Shown: positions 17,901-27,827, counted from the first letter of the stretch. The stretch is 62,456 nucleotides of DNA from an uncultured Bacteroidia bacterium (GCA_902801625.1 CADCJI010000019.1:1-62456); one strand, 5' to 3'. A program made the numbers and translations. The notes: generated from the letters alone by a model not told the origin.

Positions 17901-18806
17901 ATGAAAAAATACCTTTTCCTATTCGCTGCGGCCCTGACGATGGTGGCCTGCGGTCAGAAAGACGACAAAAAACAAGAGCAACCCACAGATAAAGACAAAG
18001 AAGTCTATATCCCTCAAGGTGTGCCCGTTGCCCCGATGCAAGAAATCATAGTGCCGGAAAAGGGTGGAGTAGACCCAACCGCTTTAGGCGACCCCAATGC
18101 ACCTGTCTTGAAACTGGAAGAAGGCAAGCCTCTCGATTTCAGCCAACTGCAAGGTGGGGGCATGTCGGTAGGTGACCAAGTGGCCGCACAAATAGATTCC
18201 ATCCGTTACAAGGCCGAGCATGGCGATGCCAAGTACCAGTATGCCTACGGCGTATGCTACGAAAAGGGTTGGGGCGTGGAGCAGGATACGAAAGAGGCTT
18301 TGGCGTGGTACAGAAAAGCGGCTGCACAGGAGAATGGCCCCGCTTATAACTCCATCGGCAATTATTACAGAGAGGGTACTGGGGTGAAAGCCGACGCAAA
18401 CAAGGCCTTTGAGTACTACCAAAAAGGAGCTGAAGTGAAGGATGCTCAGGCTATGCTGAATTTGGGTAACTGTTACTATTTCGGCATGGGAACGGAGAAG
18501 GATACAAATACAGCCGTCAAATGGTGGAAAGAGGCCGCTGAAGCTGGCAATGCCTACGCCATGGCGCAAATGGGCGACTGTTATTATCACGGCCTCGGTG
18601 TGGAAAAAGACTTGGCCAAAGCCATCGAGTACTACACTCCAGCTGCCGACAAGAACATCACGAGCGCTTTATATCAGCTTGGCATCTTGTATTATACAGG
18701 CAACGGTGTTGAGCAAGACCAGACCTACGCTGAGTTGCTCATGCGCAAAGCCAGCGACGGTGGCATGAAAGAAGCGCAGGATTTTTTGGATAGAATCAAG
18801 AAATAA
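17901..18806 (+). CDS. Sel1-repeat lipoprotein
   Basis: This 301-aa protein has a lipobox (TMVACG, Cys17), a charged and proline-rich linker, then five or so Sel1/TPR-like repeats of about 36 residues (for example YAYGVCYEKGWGVEQDTKEA and ALYQLGILYYTGNGVEQDQT). Sel1 repeats form a solenoid for protein binding. The partner is unknown. Confidence 0.9.
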   Translation: MKKYLFLFAAALTMVACGQKDDKKQEQPTDKDKEVYIPQGVPVAPMQEIIVPEKGGVDPTALGDPNAPVLKLEEGKPLDFSQLQGGGMSVGDQVAAQIDSIRYKAEHGDAKYQYAYGVCYEKGWGVEQDTKEALAWYRKAAAQENGPAYNSIGNYYREGTGVKADANKAFEYYQKGAEVKDAQAMLNLGNCYYFGMGTEKDTNTAVKWWKEAAEAGNAYAMAQMGDCYYHGLGVEKDLAKAIEYYTPAADKNITSALYQLGILYYTGNGVEQDQTYAELLMRKASDGGMKEAQDFLDRIKK

Positions 18807-18846
18807 TGGTCAAATTTCATTTGTTAAACATAAAATCTAAACAGCC

Positions 18847-20466
18847 ATGAAGAAAATAGCATTACTTTTCGTTGGACTTGCAGCTTTGCTCTATGGCACT
18901 AAAGCATTTCCTCAGCAGCCTGATTTCCTCTTCGAACAACAATATCCTTTCGAGTGGTCGTACGCGGGCACGCATTCCATTGAAATATGCAATGAGAAGG
19001 GTGGTACGGAGTGCTATTTTGTAACTGCTTGCGACCTTAACACTATTGGATATACGACTGGAGGTAAGGATCTAATGATAAGGGATGATATTCAACCAGC
19101 CAAAGTACTGAAATTATCGCCCGAAGGCGAGTTGCTTGGCGAAATGGCAATGAGCGAAGAAGGCAGGTACTCATCCATCATCAGGCTCTATCACGACCCG
19201 TCCAATCCCAAGTTTTGTCTTGCTGTTGGGACAGTTTTGGACAGCACCTTAAGTTGTATCAAACCTTATTTGGCCAAATTTGACACCAACTTGAATATGA
19301 TTTGGTTGAAGATAATAGAACTTCCCGAAGATTACTGTAATATATTGGGCGGAAGAAGCCTTATGGACAGCCAGGGCGACATTGTCTTCTGTTCTTGGCC
19401 ATTCCATTTTGATCCAAATGGCTATTCCGAATGGTCCAATATGTTGTATCTTCGTCTTTCGTCCGACGGGGAATTGCTAGCAATGGGCGATTCGCCATAC
19501 TACAGTAACTTGTATTGTTTAGCTCAGGGCGACTTGTTTGAGTATACAGATGGCACTGGCGACTATGGGCAGGCCTTTGTAGGCCAGCCTGAAGGATATA
19601 ACGACCCCCCGGTCTTTATTGTTAGGATGAACAGAGACTTTACGGATTTCCAAACAAGAGATTTGGTTGAGAACATAACCCTAGATACAACAGAAGGTAT
19701 CTTAATTAATGACTATTATGCGGAATCGTTTGCGGTTTCGTTGCATGACGGAACAATATACTTGAGTACCAGAGGAGTGCGTTGGGATGGTTGGAGTCCT
19801 GGTTTATATGATGAAGTGATTGTCTCCATGAAATTAGACCAAAACGACAGTATCGTTGCTTTTTCGTTTATTCCTCATGACAACGACAGTGTTCGAACAT
19901 TAGCTTTCTGCCACGGAATGGATGCATCAGACAATGGAGATTTTTTCCTCTGCAATGGTGTTTATGACTCAGAGGCATGGCAGTATCAGGGCGAAATAGA
20001 TGGGCTGAATCGTTTTACCGTGACTAAAACGGATGCCAATACCAACATCATTTGGTCTCGGTCTTATGAGGACGGAGAGCATGTGTTTCAGCCATGCTCA
20101 GTAATGGCAACAAGCGATGAAGGTTGTTTGGTAACAGGACGCTATTGGACATTGGACCAAACAGAGGCTAAATTATTTGTCCTCAAGTTTTTCGCTGACG
20201 GGTCTCTTTCTGTCTCGGAAAAGGAATCGTTTGTGCGCCCCTTTACCTATTATCCCAACCCCGCGAAGGAACAACTGCATATGCAGTTCTCCCCAGATGT
20301 TCAACCCAAGCAAATCGAGCTCTACGACCTGCAAGGCCGCCTAGTGCGCACGCAAAGCAAGGCTTTCGAGAACATCGACATGAGCCAGTTGCCTGTTGGA
20401 ACCTACACGATGCGCGTCACTTTGGAGGACGGGAAGACCTATTCGGACAAGGTGGTGAAGGAATGA
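18847..20466 (+). CDS. large exported protein with T9SS type A sorting domain
   Basis: This 539-aa protein has a signal peptide and a C-terminal sorting domain (YYPNPAKEQLHMQF … IELYDLQGRLV … LPVGTYTMRV … KVVKE) that targets it through the type IX secretion system to the cell surface. The central ~430 residues look like a beta-propeller with repeated SxDGE-type turns, but no named domain was recognised. The substrate or role is unknown. Confidence 0.85.
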   Translation: MKKIALLFVGLAALLYGTKAFPQQPDFLFEQQYPFEWSYAGTHSIEICNEKGGTECYFVTACDLNTIGYTTGGKDLMIRDDIQPAKVLKLSPEGELLGEMAMSEEGRYSSIIRLYHDPSNPKFCLAVGTVLDSTLSCIKPYLAKFDTNLNMIWLKIIELPEDYCNILGGRSLMDSQGDIVFCSWPFHFDPNGYSEWSNMLYLRLSSDGELLAMGDSPYYSNLYCLAQGDLFEYTDGTGDYGQAFVGQPEGYNDPPVFIVRMNRDFTDFQTRDLVENITLDTTEGILINDYYAESFAVSLHDGTIYLSTRGVRWDGWSPGLYDEVIVSMKLDQNDSIVAFSFIPHDNDSVRTLAFCHGMDASDNGDFFLCNGVYDSEAWQYQGEIDGLNRFTVTKTDANTNIIWSRSYEDGEHVFQPCSVMATSDEGCLVTGRYWTLDQTEAKLFVLKFFADGSLSVSEKESFVRPFTYYPNPAKEQLHMQFSPDVQPKQIELYDLQGRLVRTQSKAFENIDMSQLPVGTYTMRVTLEDGKTYSDKVVKE

Positions 20467-20468
20467 TG

Positions 20469-20566
20469 AAGGGGATTGCAAATCCCCAACTCAAAGCCGG
20501 CAGATTGCAAATCCGCCGGAACGAAAACGGAAAAAATGAATGCCGTCAGTCATTGGCGGCATTCAT
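20469..20566. repeat. cluster of three small palindromes after a stop codon
   Basis: GGGGATTGCAAATCCCC (20472-20488) and the similar GGCAGATTGCAAATCCGCC (20501-20519) share the core GATTGCAAATC. The hairpin ATGAATGCCG / CGGCATTCAT (20536-20545, 20557-20566) follows. It has no clear T-run, so it is only a weak terminator candidate between convergent genes. Confidence 0.6.
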
Positions 20567-20607
20567 CATATTCACGAAAGATTTGTGTCAGATTTGTTTC
20601 CTTTACA

Positions 20608-21555
20608 CTACGCCTTCACCAAAGCCGCAGCACCAAGGATGGCCGCGTCGTTGTCGGGCAGTTCGGAAACGCGAACGTCAACGCTGCCGTCGTAAACGAA
20701 GCACAGATGCTTCTTGAACGACTCGCGAGCAGGTTTCAACAACACTTCGCCAGCCTTCACGGGACCGCCCATCAGGAAGATGGCTTCGGGTCCGCTGAAG
20801 GCCACGGCATTAGCCATGGCGATGCCAAGCCAATAGCCCGTCTTTTCAAAGACCTTGATGGCCAAAGGGTCGCCATATTTGGCAGCATCACCCACCATCT
20901 TGCTCGTCAACTCCTCGGGCGGCACTTGTGATAGCGCACCGACATAATCAGGGGTACCTTGTATCATCTCTAGTGCGGTGCGGCGGATGCCCGTAGCGGA
21001 GGTATAGGTCTCCAGACAGCCTTTGCGTCCGCAGCCGCAAGGACGGCCTTCAGGAATGAGGATGGCGTGGCCGAGTTCACCAGCGCCACCCGTCTTGCCG
21101 TGTACCAGCTTGCCGTCAACGACAATGCCGCTACCCACGCCCGTGCCGAGGGTGAACATCACAAAATGCTTCATGCCTTTGGCACCACCGTAGACGAGTT
21201 CGCCGTAAGCCGCGGCGTTGGCGTCGTTGGAGACGACGACAGGCACATCGATATGCGAGTGGAATTCCGAGCCAAGATTGACGATACCCTTGAAGTTGAG
21301 GTTGGTGGCGTTCTCGATGCAGCCCGTATAGTAGTTGCCTGCCGGTGCCGCAATGCCGATGCCCTCGATGGTGTCAACGTGGTTTTCGGCCATTAAGTAT
21401 TTGATTTGTTCGCAGATATCCGCCACATAAAGGGAGGCATCGAAATATTTGTTGGTGGGAAGATTTTTCTTGGTCATCACACGGCCGTCGTCGCGCACCA
21501 GTCCAATGTCGGTGTTGGTGCCGCCAATGTCGATTCCTATGGAATAAGTGTTCAT
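20608..21555 (-). CDS. ROK-family sugar kinase (glucokinase type)
   Basis: This 315-aa protein has the ATP-binding DIGGTNTDIGLV motif (9-20), the catalytic Asp in VVSNDANAAAYGE, the TLGTGVGSGIVVDG phosphate loop and the ROK zinc motif CGCGRKGCLE. It phosphorylates a hexose, most probably glucose. It stands alone on the minus strand. A weak -7-like TATTTTAG lies at 21579-21586. Confidence 0.92.
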   Translation of the reverse strand: MNTYSIGIDIGGTNTDIGLVRDDGRVMTKKNLPTNKYFDASLYVADICEQIKYLMAENHVDTIEGIGIAAPAGNYYTGCIENATNLNFKGIVNLGSEFHSHIDVPVVVSNDANAAAYGELVYGGAKGMKHFVMFTLGTGVGSGIVVDGKLVHGKTGGAGELGHAILIPEGRPCGCGRKGCLETYTSATGIRRTALEMIQGTPDYVGALSQVPPEELTSKMVGDAAKYGDPLAIKVFEKTGYWLGIAMANAVAFSGPEAIFLMGGPVKAGEVLLKPARESFKKHLCFVYDGSVDVRVSELPDNDAAILGAAALVKA

Positions 21556-21618
21556 TTATTTAGTGTTTTTTGATGGTGCTAAAATACAGTATTTCGTGTT
21601 ATGGGAAGGAAAAAAAAC

Positions 21619-21626
21619 TATATTTG
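21619..21626 (+). promoter_or_regulatory. -7 box of the two-gene T9SS cargo operon
   Basis: TATATTTG gives a leader of about 85 nt before the ATG at 21715. Confidence 0.6.
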
Positions 21627-21714
21627 CAACAAAATTAATCCATATATTGTATCGTCCATGTAAAATAATAACACTTTAAATAATTCATTATTAACAAATT
21701 AAATCCTAAATCTT

Positions 21715-22515
21715 ATGAAAAAGTTATTTACAATCTTAATGTTAATGCTGGTCATGGCATCATTCAATGTAAACGCCCAGGAAAGGGATGAAGCTTGGTT
21801 GGAATATGATAACGGCACCTTTTTGACCGACATCGGACTTCTGACCGGCGACCCTATCTACTGGGGCAACATGTTCACACCAAGCCAATTAGCCGATTAT
21901 GACGGCTATCAGTTGACACAAGTCAAGATATGGGACCATACCCCATATAATGGTTATCTGATTATCTATCAAGACAATAGTACAACAGGTCCTCTTGACA
22001 TGGTATACACGCAGCAATACAGTGTTTCGGGAACAAACGATTGGATTGAAATCAAACTCGACACACCTGTCGTTTTGGATGTAACAAAGAACCTGTGGAT
22101 CACTTTCAACAACACCGATGGTATGTACACCATCCCGGCCGCCGACGATTGTGGCGATGCCAATAGCCGTTGGATTTCTGAAGATGGCCGCGAATGGTCC
22201 GATGCTTCTACCGTAGGCATGCCTCCTTTCACTTGGTTGATTCGTGGTTTGATTTCAAACGATGGTGTCTCAGTTGTTGAACTTGGCGCAGAAAATGCTC
22301 AGATTCATCCAAATCCAGCATCAAATATCCTGAATGTTTCAGCAAATAATATTCTGAATGTCAGTGTCTTCGATTTGACAGGCAGAGAAGTTTGCCGTCA
22401 TGAAGCCATAGGCAATGAGCTTGTAATTGATATTGCTGGATATCAGCCAGGGTTGTATCTGGTTCGCATCGAAACTGAAGCAGGCATCATCGTGAAGAAA
22501 GTCGCAATTCAATAA
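21715..22515 (+). CDS. T9SS-sorted exported protein
   Basis: This 266-aa protein has a signal peptide cut after VNAQ, a beta-sandwich middle (YQLTQVKIWDHTPYNGYLII…) and a sorting domain (IHPNPASNILNV … VFDLTGREV … YQPGLYLVRIET … KKVAIQ). It shares an operon with the Omp28-like gene 9 nt downstream. The function is unknown. Confidence 0.85.
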   Translation: MKKLFTILMLMLVMASFNVNAQERDEAWLEYDNGTFLTDIGLLTGDPIYWGNMFTPSQLADYDGYQLTQVKIWDHTPYNGYLIIYQDNSTTGPLDMVYTQQYSVSGTNDWIEIKLDTPVVLDVTKNLWITFNNTDGMYTIPAADDCGDANSRWISEDGREWSDASTVGMPPFTWLIRGLISNDGVSVVELGAENAQIHPNPASNILNVSANNILNVSVFDLTGREVCRHEAIGNELVIDIAGYQPGLYLVRIETEAGIIVKKVAIQ

Positions 22516-22523
22516 GTAACAAG

Positions 22524-24545
22524 ATGAAAAAGTGTTTTTTACTTGTCTTACCCTTGCTTTTCGCAATGGTTTTGCAAGGCCAAAACAGGGCTTTGTTGCT
22601 TAGCGAGTCATTTGACGGCAGCAACATCCCTTCAGGTTGGACCATTGCTGGCATGGGACAAAACAACTGGTCGATTAGCGAGACACGCAATGCTGGGGGC
22701 GAGAAGAACGAGTTGATGCTTCAACACAACCCGACTTTTATCGGGACAAGTCGTTTTGTCTCGCCTGCCATTGACTTGACTGGAAAAAGCAATGTTGTTG
22801 TCTCTTTCAAGCATTATCTCGACAACTATTCTAGTTCGCATACCTTAGGCATTGCCACGACTTCCGATGGTGGTGCTACTTGGAACGACGCATGGTCAGA
22901 CACCTATAATGCCGATGGCAGGTATGAAGTCCGCCAAATGATAGAAACTTCCGACATTGGACAAGCCAATGTGCAGTTTTGCATTTATTACAGCGGCAAC
23001 TGCTTGAACATCGATTATTGGTATTTTGATGATATTGTCATTTACAATCTCGAAGACTCCGATGGCGATTTGGATGCCATAGAAGTGCCCGATTTGGTGA
23101 CCGTTGGCTACAACGCTGTGTCTTTCAGGCTCATCAACAAGGGAAGCAATGTCATCACATCACTTGAGGCATCTTATCAGTTTGAAGGACACGAAGTGGT
23201 TACCGAGACCTTCGAAACCAACATGGAACCTCTTGCTGCCGAGACCTTCACTTTCAACACACCGACTTTCCTTGAAGCTGACAACTATCTGTTGACCGTC
23301 AATTTATTGAAAATCAACGGAACGATTGATGATGATCCTGAAAACAACATCCTTTCAAAGACCGTTTCAGTTAATATCAGCCTAACGGAGCGCATTCCCA
23401 TGATTGAACATTTCTCGGCTTCAACATGCGGTCCGTGTGTCAATGTCAACAATCTGATGCTTCAGTTCACGCAAGACAACCCCGGCAAGTTCACCTATAC
23501 GAAATATCCAGAGAGTTTTCCTGGTAATGGCGACCCATATTACTATTCAGAGGTGGGCGTGAGAGACATTTATTACGATGTGCCTTGGGTGCCCTATGTC
23601 CTGCTTGACGGCGTGCCACAAGACGGAGCCTTGACCCAAGAGGCTTTTGATGCTGAACTTGAAAAGCAGGCACTGGCTGAGATCAGAGGTGCTTTTGATG
23701 TTGAAGGCAATCGCATCATTGTCACTGCAGACCTGATGGCCTATGCCAAGCTTGAAAATATCGTTGCTTATGTAGCGGTGAACGAAAAGACCACTACGGG
23801 AAATGTGGGCACCAATGGCGAGACTTCATTTCATCACATTCTCATGAAGATGTTACCCAATGCCAGTGGAAACACGCTCACCATCAATGCGGGCGAATAT
23901 GAGCGCTTGGAATTCGATGTTGACCTCTCTTCAACCCATGTCGAAGAGATGAACGACCTCGAAGTAGCGGTGTGGCTGCAACAATACAACACGAAAGATG
24001 TGTATAACAGCCATTTTCTGTATGAGTACACGACCCATCCTTATCCCGTTGAGAATTTGCTGCTTTCAGCAAATGGAAATACGGTAACCGCCACATGGGA
24101 AGCTCCCGCTGCAGGCAGTCCAACGGGCTATAATGTGATGGTCAATGGCGAATTGGTCGTCGAAAACCAACCAGCCTTGACCTATACCTTCACTCCGACT
24201 GAAAACGATTACAATGTCGTTGAAGTTTGTGCCGTCTATGAGGGTGAAAAAACCTCGGTGAAAGCTGTCACGGGTTTGTTTGTTCCTCTGTCGGTCAGCG
24301 AACAAGTCATCCAGACTGTCAGATTGTATCCCAACCCATCCGATGAAAGCGTGTTTGTTGCATCTGATGCCGATTTGCAAGCCATCAAGCTTTACGACAT
24401 CGCAGGCCGTTTGGTTCTTCACATGACGATTTGTGGTACTACTACAGAATTGTATGTCAAAGATTTAGACAGTGGAATCTATTTCTTACAAGCAATTTGT
24501 TCAGACGGAAACACCACGACCCAGAAATTAGTCGTGACGCATTGA
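22524..24545 (+). CDS. Omp28-related, choice-of-anchor protein with T9SS sorting domain
   Basis: This 673-aa protein begins with a signal peptide, then a cleaved-adhesin/choice-of-anchor J jelly-roll (about 20-170, with ESFDGSNIPSGW and YWYFDDIVIYNLE). An Omp28-like thioredoxin-fold domain follows (about 290-490) with HFSASTCGPCVNVNN, a CxxC that could be redox active. After a fibronectin-like segment it ends in a sorting domain (RLYPNPSDESVFV to QKLVVTH). It would be secreted to the surface. A role in oxidative folding or attachment is possible but inferred. Confidence 0.87.
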   Translation: MKKCFLLVLPLLFAMVLQGQNRALLLSESFDGSNIPSGWTIAGMGQNNWSISETRNAGGEKNELMLQHNPTFIGTSRFVSPAIDLTGKSNVVVSFKHYLDNYSSSHTLGIATTSDGGATWNDAWSDTYNADGRYEVRQMIETSDIGQANVQFCIYYSGNCLNIDYWYFDDIVIYNLEDSDGDLDAIEVPDLVTVGYNAVSFRLINKGSNVITSLEASYQFEGHEVVTETFETNMEPLAAETFTFNTPTFLEADNYLLTVNLLKINGTIDDDPENNILSKTVSVNISLTERIPMIEHFSASTCGPCVNVNNLMLQFTQDNPGKFTYTKYPESFPGNGDPYYYSEVGVRDIYYDVPWVPYVLLDGVPQDGALTQEAFDAELEKQALAEIRGAFDVEGNRIIVTADLMAYAKLENIVAYVAVNEKTTTGNVGTNGETSFHHILMKMLPNASGNTLTINAGEYERLEFDVDLSSTHVEEMNDLEVAVWLQQYNTKDVYNSHFLYEYTTHPYPVENLLLSANGNTVTATWEAPAAGSPTGYNVMVNGELVVENQPALTYTFTPTENDYNVVEVCAVYEGEKTSVKAVTGLFVPLSVSEQVIQTVRLYPNPSDESVFVASDADLQAIKLYDIAGRLVLHMTICGTTTELYVKDLDSGIYFLQAICSDGNTTTQKLVVTH

Positions 24546-24571
24546 CGAAGGATAATTGTTCATAATAATAA

Positions 24572-24602
24572 GCGTGCGATAATCTTATCGTGCGCTTTTT
24601 TT
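24572..24602 (+). terminator. intrinsic terminator
   Basis: Stem GCGTGCGATAA / TTATCGTGCGC (24572-24582, 24585-24595, two G-T pairs) followed by seven T. Confidence 0.85.
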
Positions 24603-24623
24603 GTTCCTGAAGAGAAAAAGTTT

Positions 24624-24631
24624 TACTTTTG
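24624..24631 (+). promoter_or_regulatory. -7 box of the small lipoprotein / MBOAT unit
   Basis: TACTTTTG lies 18 nt before the ATG of the 38-codon lipoprotein gene. Confidence 0.65.
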
Positions 24632-24649
24632 TACCTTAATTCTTGTTGC

Positions 24650-24766
24650 ATGAAGAAATACACTTATTTATCCATCTTATGCTTATTCCTAATGGTCGCT
24701 TGCAGCAAGTTACAAAACGGTATTAGCCTCTTGATGAACCGATTGGAGCCCGAGATATACAAATAG
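24650..24766 (+). CDS. 38-aa small lipoprotein
   Basis: ATG 24650 to TAG 24766 encodes MKKYTYLSILCLFLMVACSK and 18 more residues ending EPEIYK. It has a perfect lipobox (LMVACS, Cys18), which leaves a mature peptide of 21 residues. A good -7 box precedes it and it lies 27 nt ahead of the MBOAT gene. It may work with that O-acyltransferase, like other tiny membrane partners of this class, but this is inference from position. Confidence 0.65.
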   Translation: MKKYTYLSILCLFLMVACSKLQNGISLLMNRLEPEIYK

Positions 24767-24793
24767 ATTTCCCCTCCATAAACCATAACAGCC

Positions 24794-26257
24794 ATGCTCT
24801 TCAACTCCATCCAGTTCGCAATATTCCTTCCGATAGTTTTCCTACTTTATTGGTTTGTGTTTGACCGCTTTATCAGCAAGTCGAAGCACCAATTGCAGTT
24901 GCAAAACATTTTCATAGTTGTGTCAAGCTATATTTTCTATGGCTGGTGGGACTGGCGTTTCCTGTTGCTTATCGCATTCACTTCGTTCTGTTCATGGGGA
25001 AGTGGGGTGCTTACCGGGAATGCACAAACAAAGAAAAGAGCCAAGACTTGGATGTGGCTCAATATCATCCTTAATTTGGGTATTTTAGCCCTTTTCAAGT
25101 ATTACGACTTTTTTGTCGTCGAGTTTGCGCAACTTTTCCATCTCCCTACGGAGGGACTGTTGATGAAGGTAATACTTCCCGTGGGCATCTCGTTCTACAC
25201 GTTTCAGGCCTTGAGTTATTCCATCGACATTTACCGAGGGAAAATAGAACCCACCAAGGACATTGTCGCCTTTTTTGCCTTTATTTCTTTCTTCCCACAG
25301 CTGGTGGCGGGTCCTATTGAAAGAGCATCGAATCTTTTGCCCCAATTTCTGAAAAAGAGAGAATTCAACTACGATACAGCCATGGAGGGCATGCGCCAGA
25401 TTTTGTGGGGCTTGTTCAAAAAACTGTTGATTGCCAACAATTGTGCTTATGCGGTGGACTCAGTATTCTATTTGCATAGTCGTACAACAATACCAGGAAG
25501 CGACCTTCTACTGGCGGCTATTTTGTTTTCGTTTCAGATTTATGCTGATTTTTCGGGTTATTCCGACATTGCAATTGGAACGGCCAAACTGTTTGGCATC
25601 AAATTGAGCAGAAATTTCAACAATCCTTATTTCAGTCGAAATGTTTCTGAATTTTGGAGAAGATGGCACATTTCATTGATGAGTTGGTTCCGCGATTATG
25701 TTTATATTCCTCTTGGCGGTAATCAGGGAAGCAAACTTAGAACCATTATTAATGTATTTGTTGTTTTTCTACTAAGCGGTATGTGGCATGGTGCCAATTG
25801 GACCTTTATAGTCTGGGGGTTATACCATGCAGCGTTGTTTTTACCAACTGTGTTAATGGGTAAGAAATCACAATCTGATATTGTGGCAAAAGGTCACATC
25901 CTCCCCTCGTTGAAAGAAATGGGTCAAATGTTTTTTACGTTTTGTTTGGTTTTATTTGGTTGGATACTCTTTCGTTCGGAGAGTATTTCTGATTTTGTCC
26001 AATACTGCGAAGAAATGTGTCAAATGGGCACACTGCGTGCTTGTTACCGTCTTTTCATCCAGTCAGATATATGGCCAAAGATGGTCTTTATCATCATTAT
26101 GCTTGTGGTAGAATGGCTACAGAGAGATAAGGAGCACGGTTTGGTTTTGGATAAAATGAAACCTTGGCTTAGATGGGTTATCTGCTTTATGATAGTATTG
26201 ATGATTTCTTGTTTTACCGACAACGAAATCGGGTCGTTTATTTATTTTCAATTCTAA
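24794..26257 (+). CDS. MBOAT-family O-acyltransferase (DltB/AlgI type)
   Basis: This 487-aa polytopic membrane protein has the MBOAT signatures: FWRRWHISLMSWFRDYVYIP with the conserved histidine, and the catalytic-site segment LLSGMWHGANWTFIVWG. It moves acyl groups across the membrane onto an exported polymer. It is followed 6 nt later by a membrane-anchored SGNH-like protein, the usual pairing for polysaccharide O-acetylation. The polymer is unknown. DNA is more AT-rich than flanking genes. Confidence 0.93.
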   Translation: MLFNSIQFAIFLPIVFLLYWFVFDRFISKSKHQLQLQNIFIVVSSYIFYGWWDWRFLLLIAFTSFCSWGSGVLTGNAQTKKRAKTWMWLNIILNLGILALFKYYDFFVVEFAQLFHLPTEGLLMKVILPVGISFYTFQALSYSIDIYRGKIEPTKDIVAFFAFISFFPQLVAGPIERASNLLPQFLKKREFNYDTAMEGMRQILWGLFKKLLIANNCAYAVDSVFYLHSRTTIPGSDLLLAAILFSFQIYADFSGYSDIAIGTAKLFGIKLSRNFNNPYFSRNVSEFWRRWHISLMSWFRDYVYIPLGGNQGSKLRTIINVFVVFLLSGMWHGANWTFIVWGLYHAALFLPTVLMGKKSQSDIVAKGHILPSLKEMGQMFFTFCLVLFGWILFRSESISDFVQYCEEMCQMGTLRACYRLFIQSDIWPKMVFIIIMLVVEWLQRDKEHGLVLDKMKPWLRWVICFMIVLMISCFTDNEIGSFIYFQF

Positions 26258-26263
26258 TTGGCT

Positions 26264-27187
26264 ATGAAACGGTTTGCGCTACATATTTTCTCGTTTTTGA
26301 CATTGGTTGCTTTGATTGTGTGCATACCAGGTGTCATTTTTGAGAGATTGGCGATAAATACTACCAATGTATCACCCTATGCTGAAATCAATGAAGTCAA
26401 CGACATGAAGAATGTTGATGCAGATTTGATTATCCTGGGTAATTCTAGAGCCGAAATGGGCTACGACGATTCGTTGATGACAAGCCTTTGCGGAATGAAA
26501 TGCCTCAACCTTGCCTACAGTGGCTATTCTTTTGATTATGAGTACCACATTATGTATGAAAGTTATTTGAAGCATAACAAAAAACCTGAATACATCATTG
26601 TGGATGTTGGCCCCATTGTGTTTTTCGACCACAACAAACCTGTCTACAACATCCAAATGCTTCCCTATCTCAACCGGTCAGAATTCGAATTTTACATTGA
26701 ATTGTGCCCGCAATTGACCAAGGCGCATAAAATATTGCCAATCAAATATTTTGGGAAAATGGCTAAAGTGATGAAAGAGATAAATCGCTTGATGTATCCC
26801 GAAGAGAAGCAAACCGAAAAGAAAAGAAAGGTTCAGTGGAATAAAGAATTTTATGGGAAGCCACAACCTTTAGAGAACAACAAAACAATCATCGAACTGT
26901 TCTGCCGTTTTCTTGATGAGTGCAAGACACAAAACATTCGCGTGGTTTTAGTGTGTTCCCCCTTGCACACTAATGACGGGTCGAAATATTTCGATATGAA
27001 AGATTTTTGGAATATTGTCATGTGGTGCAACAAAGATACACAGTTTCCTATGGCAACATATCAAGACTTTTTTGGCAATGATACGCTTTGTTTTTACGAT
27101 CCTGGGCATCTCAACGAAAATGGCAAACAACTATTTACAACTAAGCTCATACATGATTTAGATTCTGTTGGAATAATAAACGAATAA
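26264..27187 (+). CDS. SGNH/AlgX-like membrane-anchored acyl-transfer partner
   Basis: This 307-aa protein has one N-terminal membrane segment and a periplasmic domain with an SGNH-like block I (IILGNSRAEMG, Ser near residue 61) and a C-terminal DPGHLNENG that supplies the Asp and His. It is probably the extracytoplasmic acyltransferase or esterase partner of the MBOAT protein encoded just upstream. ATG 26264 is preferred to TTG 26258. Confidence 0.8.
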   Translation: MKRFALHIFSFLTLVALIVCIPGVIFERLAINTTNVSPYAEINEVNDMKNVDADLIILGNSRAEMGYDDSLMTSLCGMKCLNLAYSGYSFDYEYHIMYESYLKHNKKPEYIIVDVGPIVFFDHNKPVYNIQMLPYLNRSEFEFYIELCPQLTKAHKILPIKYFGKMAKVMKEINRLMYPEEKQTEKKRKVQWNKEFYGKPQPLENNKTIIELFCRFLDECKTQNIRVVLVCSPLHTNDGSKYFDMKDFWNIVMWCNKDTQFPMATYQDFFGNDTLCFYDPGHLNENGKQLFTTKLIHDLDSVGIINE

Positions 27188-27209
27188 TAAACAATTAAAA
27201 ACAAATAAA

Positions 27210-27779
27210 ATGAACACCAAACGAACCTTCCTCGCCATCTCCATCCCATGCAGCACGGAGTTTCCGGCCATGGTCGAACGATTGAAGAAAAACCTCCAGC
27301 ATGAGAAGTATATCAACTATGTAAAAACCAACCAAATCCATCTGACTTTGAAGTTTGTCGGCGACACCCCGGCAGAAGACATCCCAGCCATTATCGAGGC
27401 CTGCCAGAAAGTGGCCAAAAAACACCAGCCCTTCACCATGGACTTCGACCGCACGGGATTCTTCGGCAGCAACAATGTGCCCCGCATCCTTTGGCTCGGC
27501 ATGAACAACCAACCCAAGGCCTTGTTTGACCTCGAAGCCGACCTCTTGGATGCCTTCGATGAGTTGGGCTACCTCCGCGACCGTCAAAACTTCGTGCCGC
27601 ACCTCACCGTTTGCCGCATCAAGCAACTGGTCGACAAGCAGTTCTTTTTGCAAATCTGCAAAGGCATCGAGCAAAAGACCTACCTCCACGCCGACGTAAA
27701 GGAATTGATTTACTTCCAAAGCTTCCTGCAACCCACTGGACCGATTTACAAAGTCCTGAAGAAAATCCCGTTGGGCTAA
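27210..27779 (+). CDS. thpR: RNA 2',3'-cyclic phosphodiesterase
   Basis: This 189-aa 2H-phosphoesterase has the two HxT motifs, HLTLKFVGD (about 45-53) and PHLTVCR (about 130-136), and the family's usual length. It hydrolyses 2',3'-cyclic phosphate RNA ends to 2'-phosphate and may have ligase activity. It starts 22 nt after the SGNH gene but is functionally unrelated to it. Confidence 0.93.
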   Translation: MNTKRTFLAISIPCSTEFPAMVERLKKNLQHEKYINYVKTNQIHLTLKFVGDTPAEDIPAIIEACQKVAKKHQPFTMDFDRTGFFGSNNVPRILWLGMNNQPKALFDLEADLLDAFDELGYLRDRQNFVPHLTVCRIKQLVDKQFFLQICKGIEQKTYLHADVKELIYFQSFLQPTGPIYKVLKKIPLG

Positions 27780-27827
27780 ATTGGCACCAATTTTGCCAAA
27801 AACACCTCGTGCAACGAAAAAAAGCAC

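Noticed and set aside
20536-20566. Terminator call for the hairpin after the T9SS protein at 18847
   Set aside because: A stem is present but no T-run follows on either strand, so it is listed only as a palindrome.
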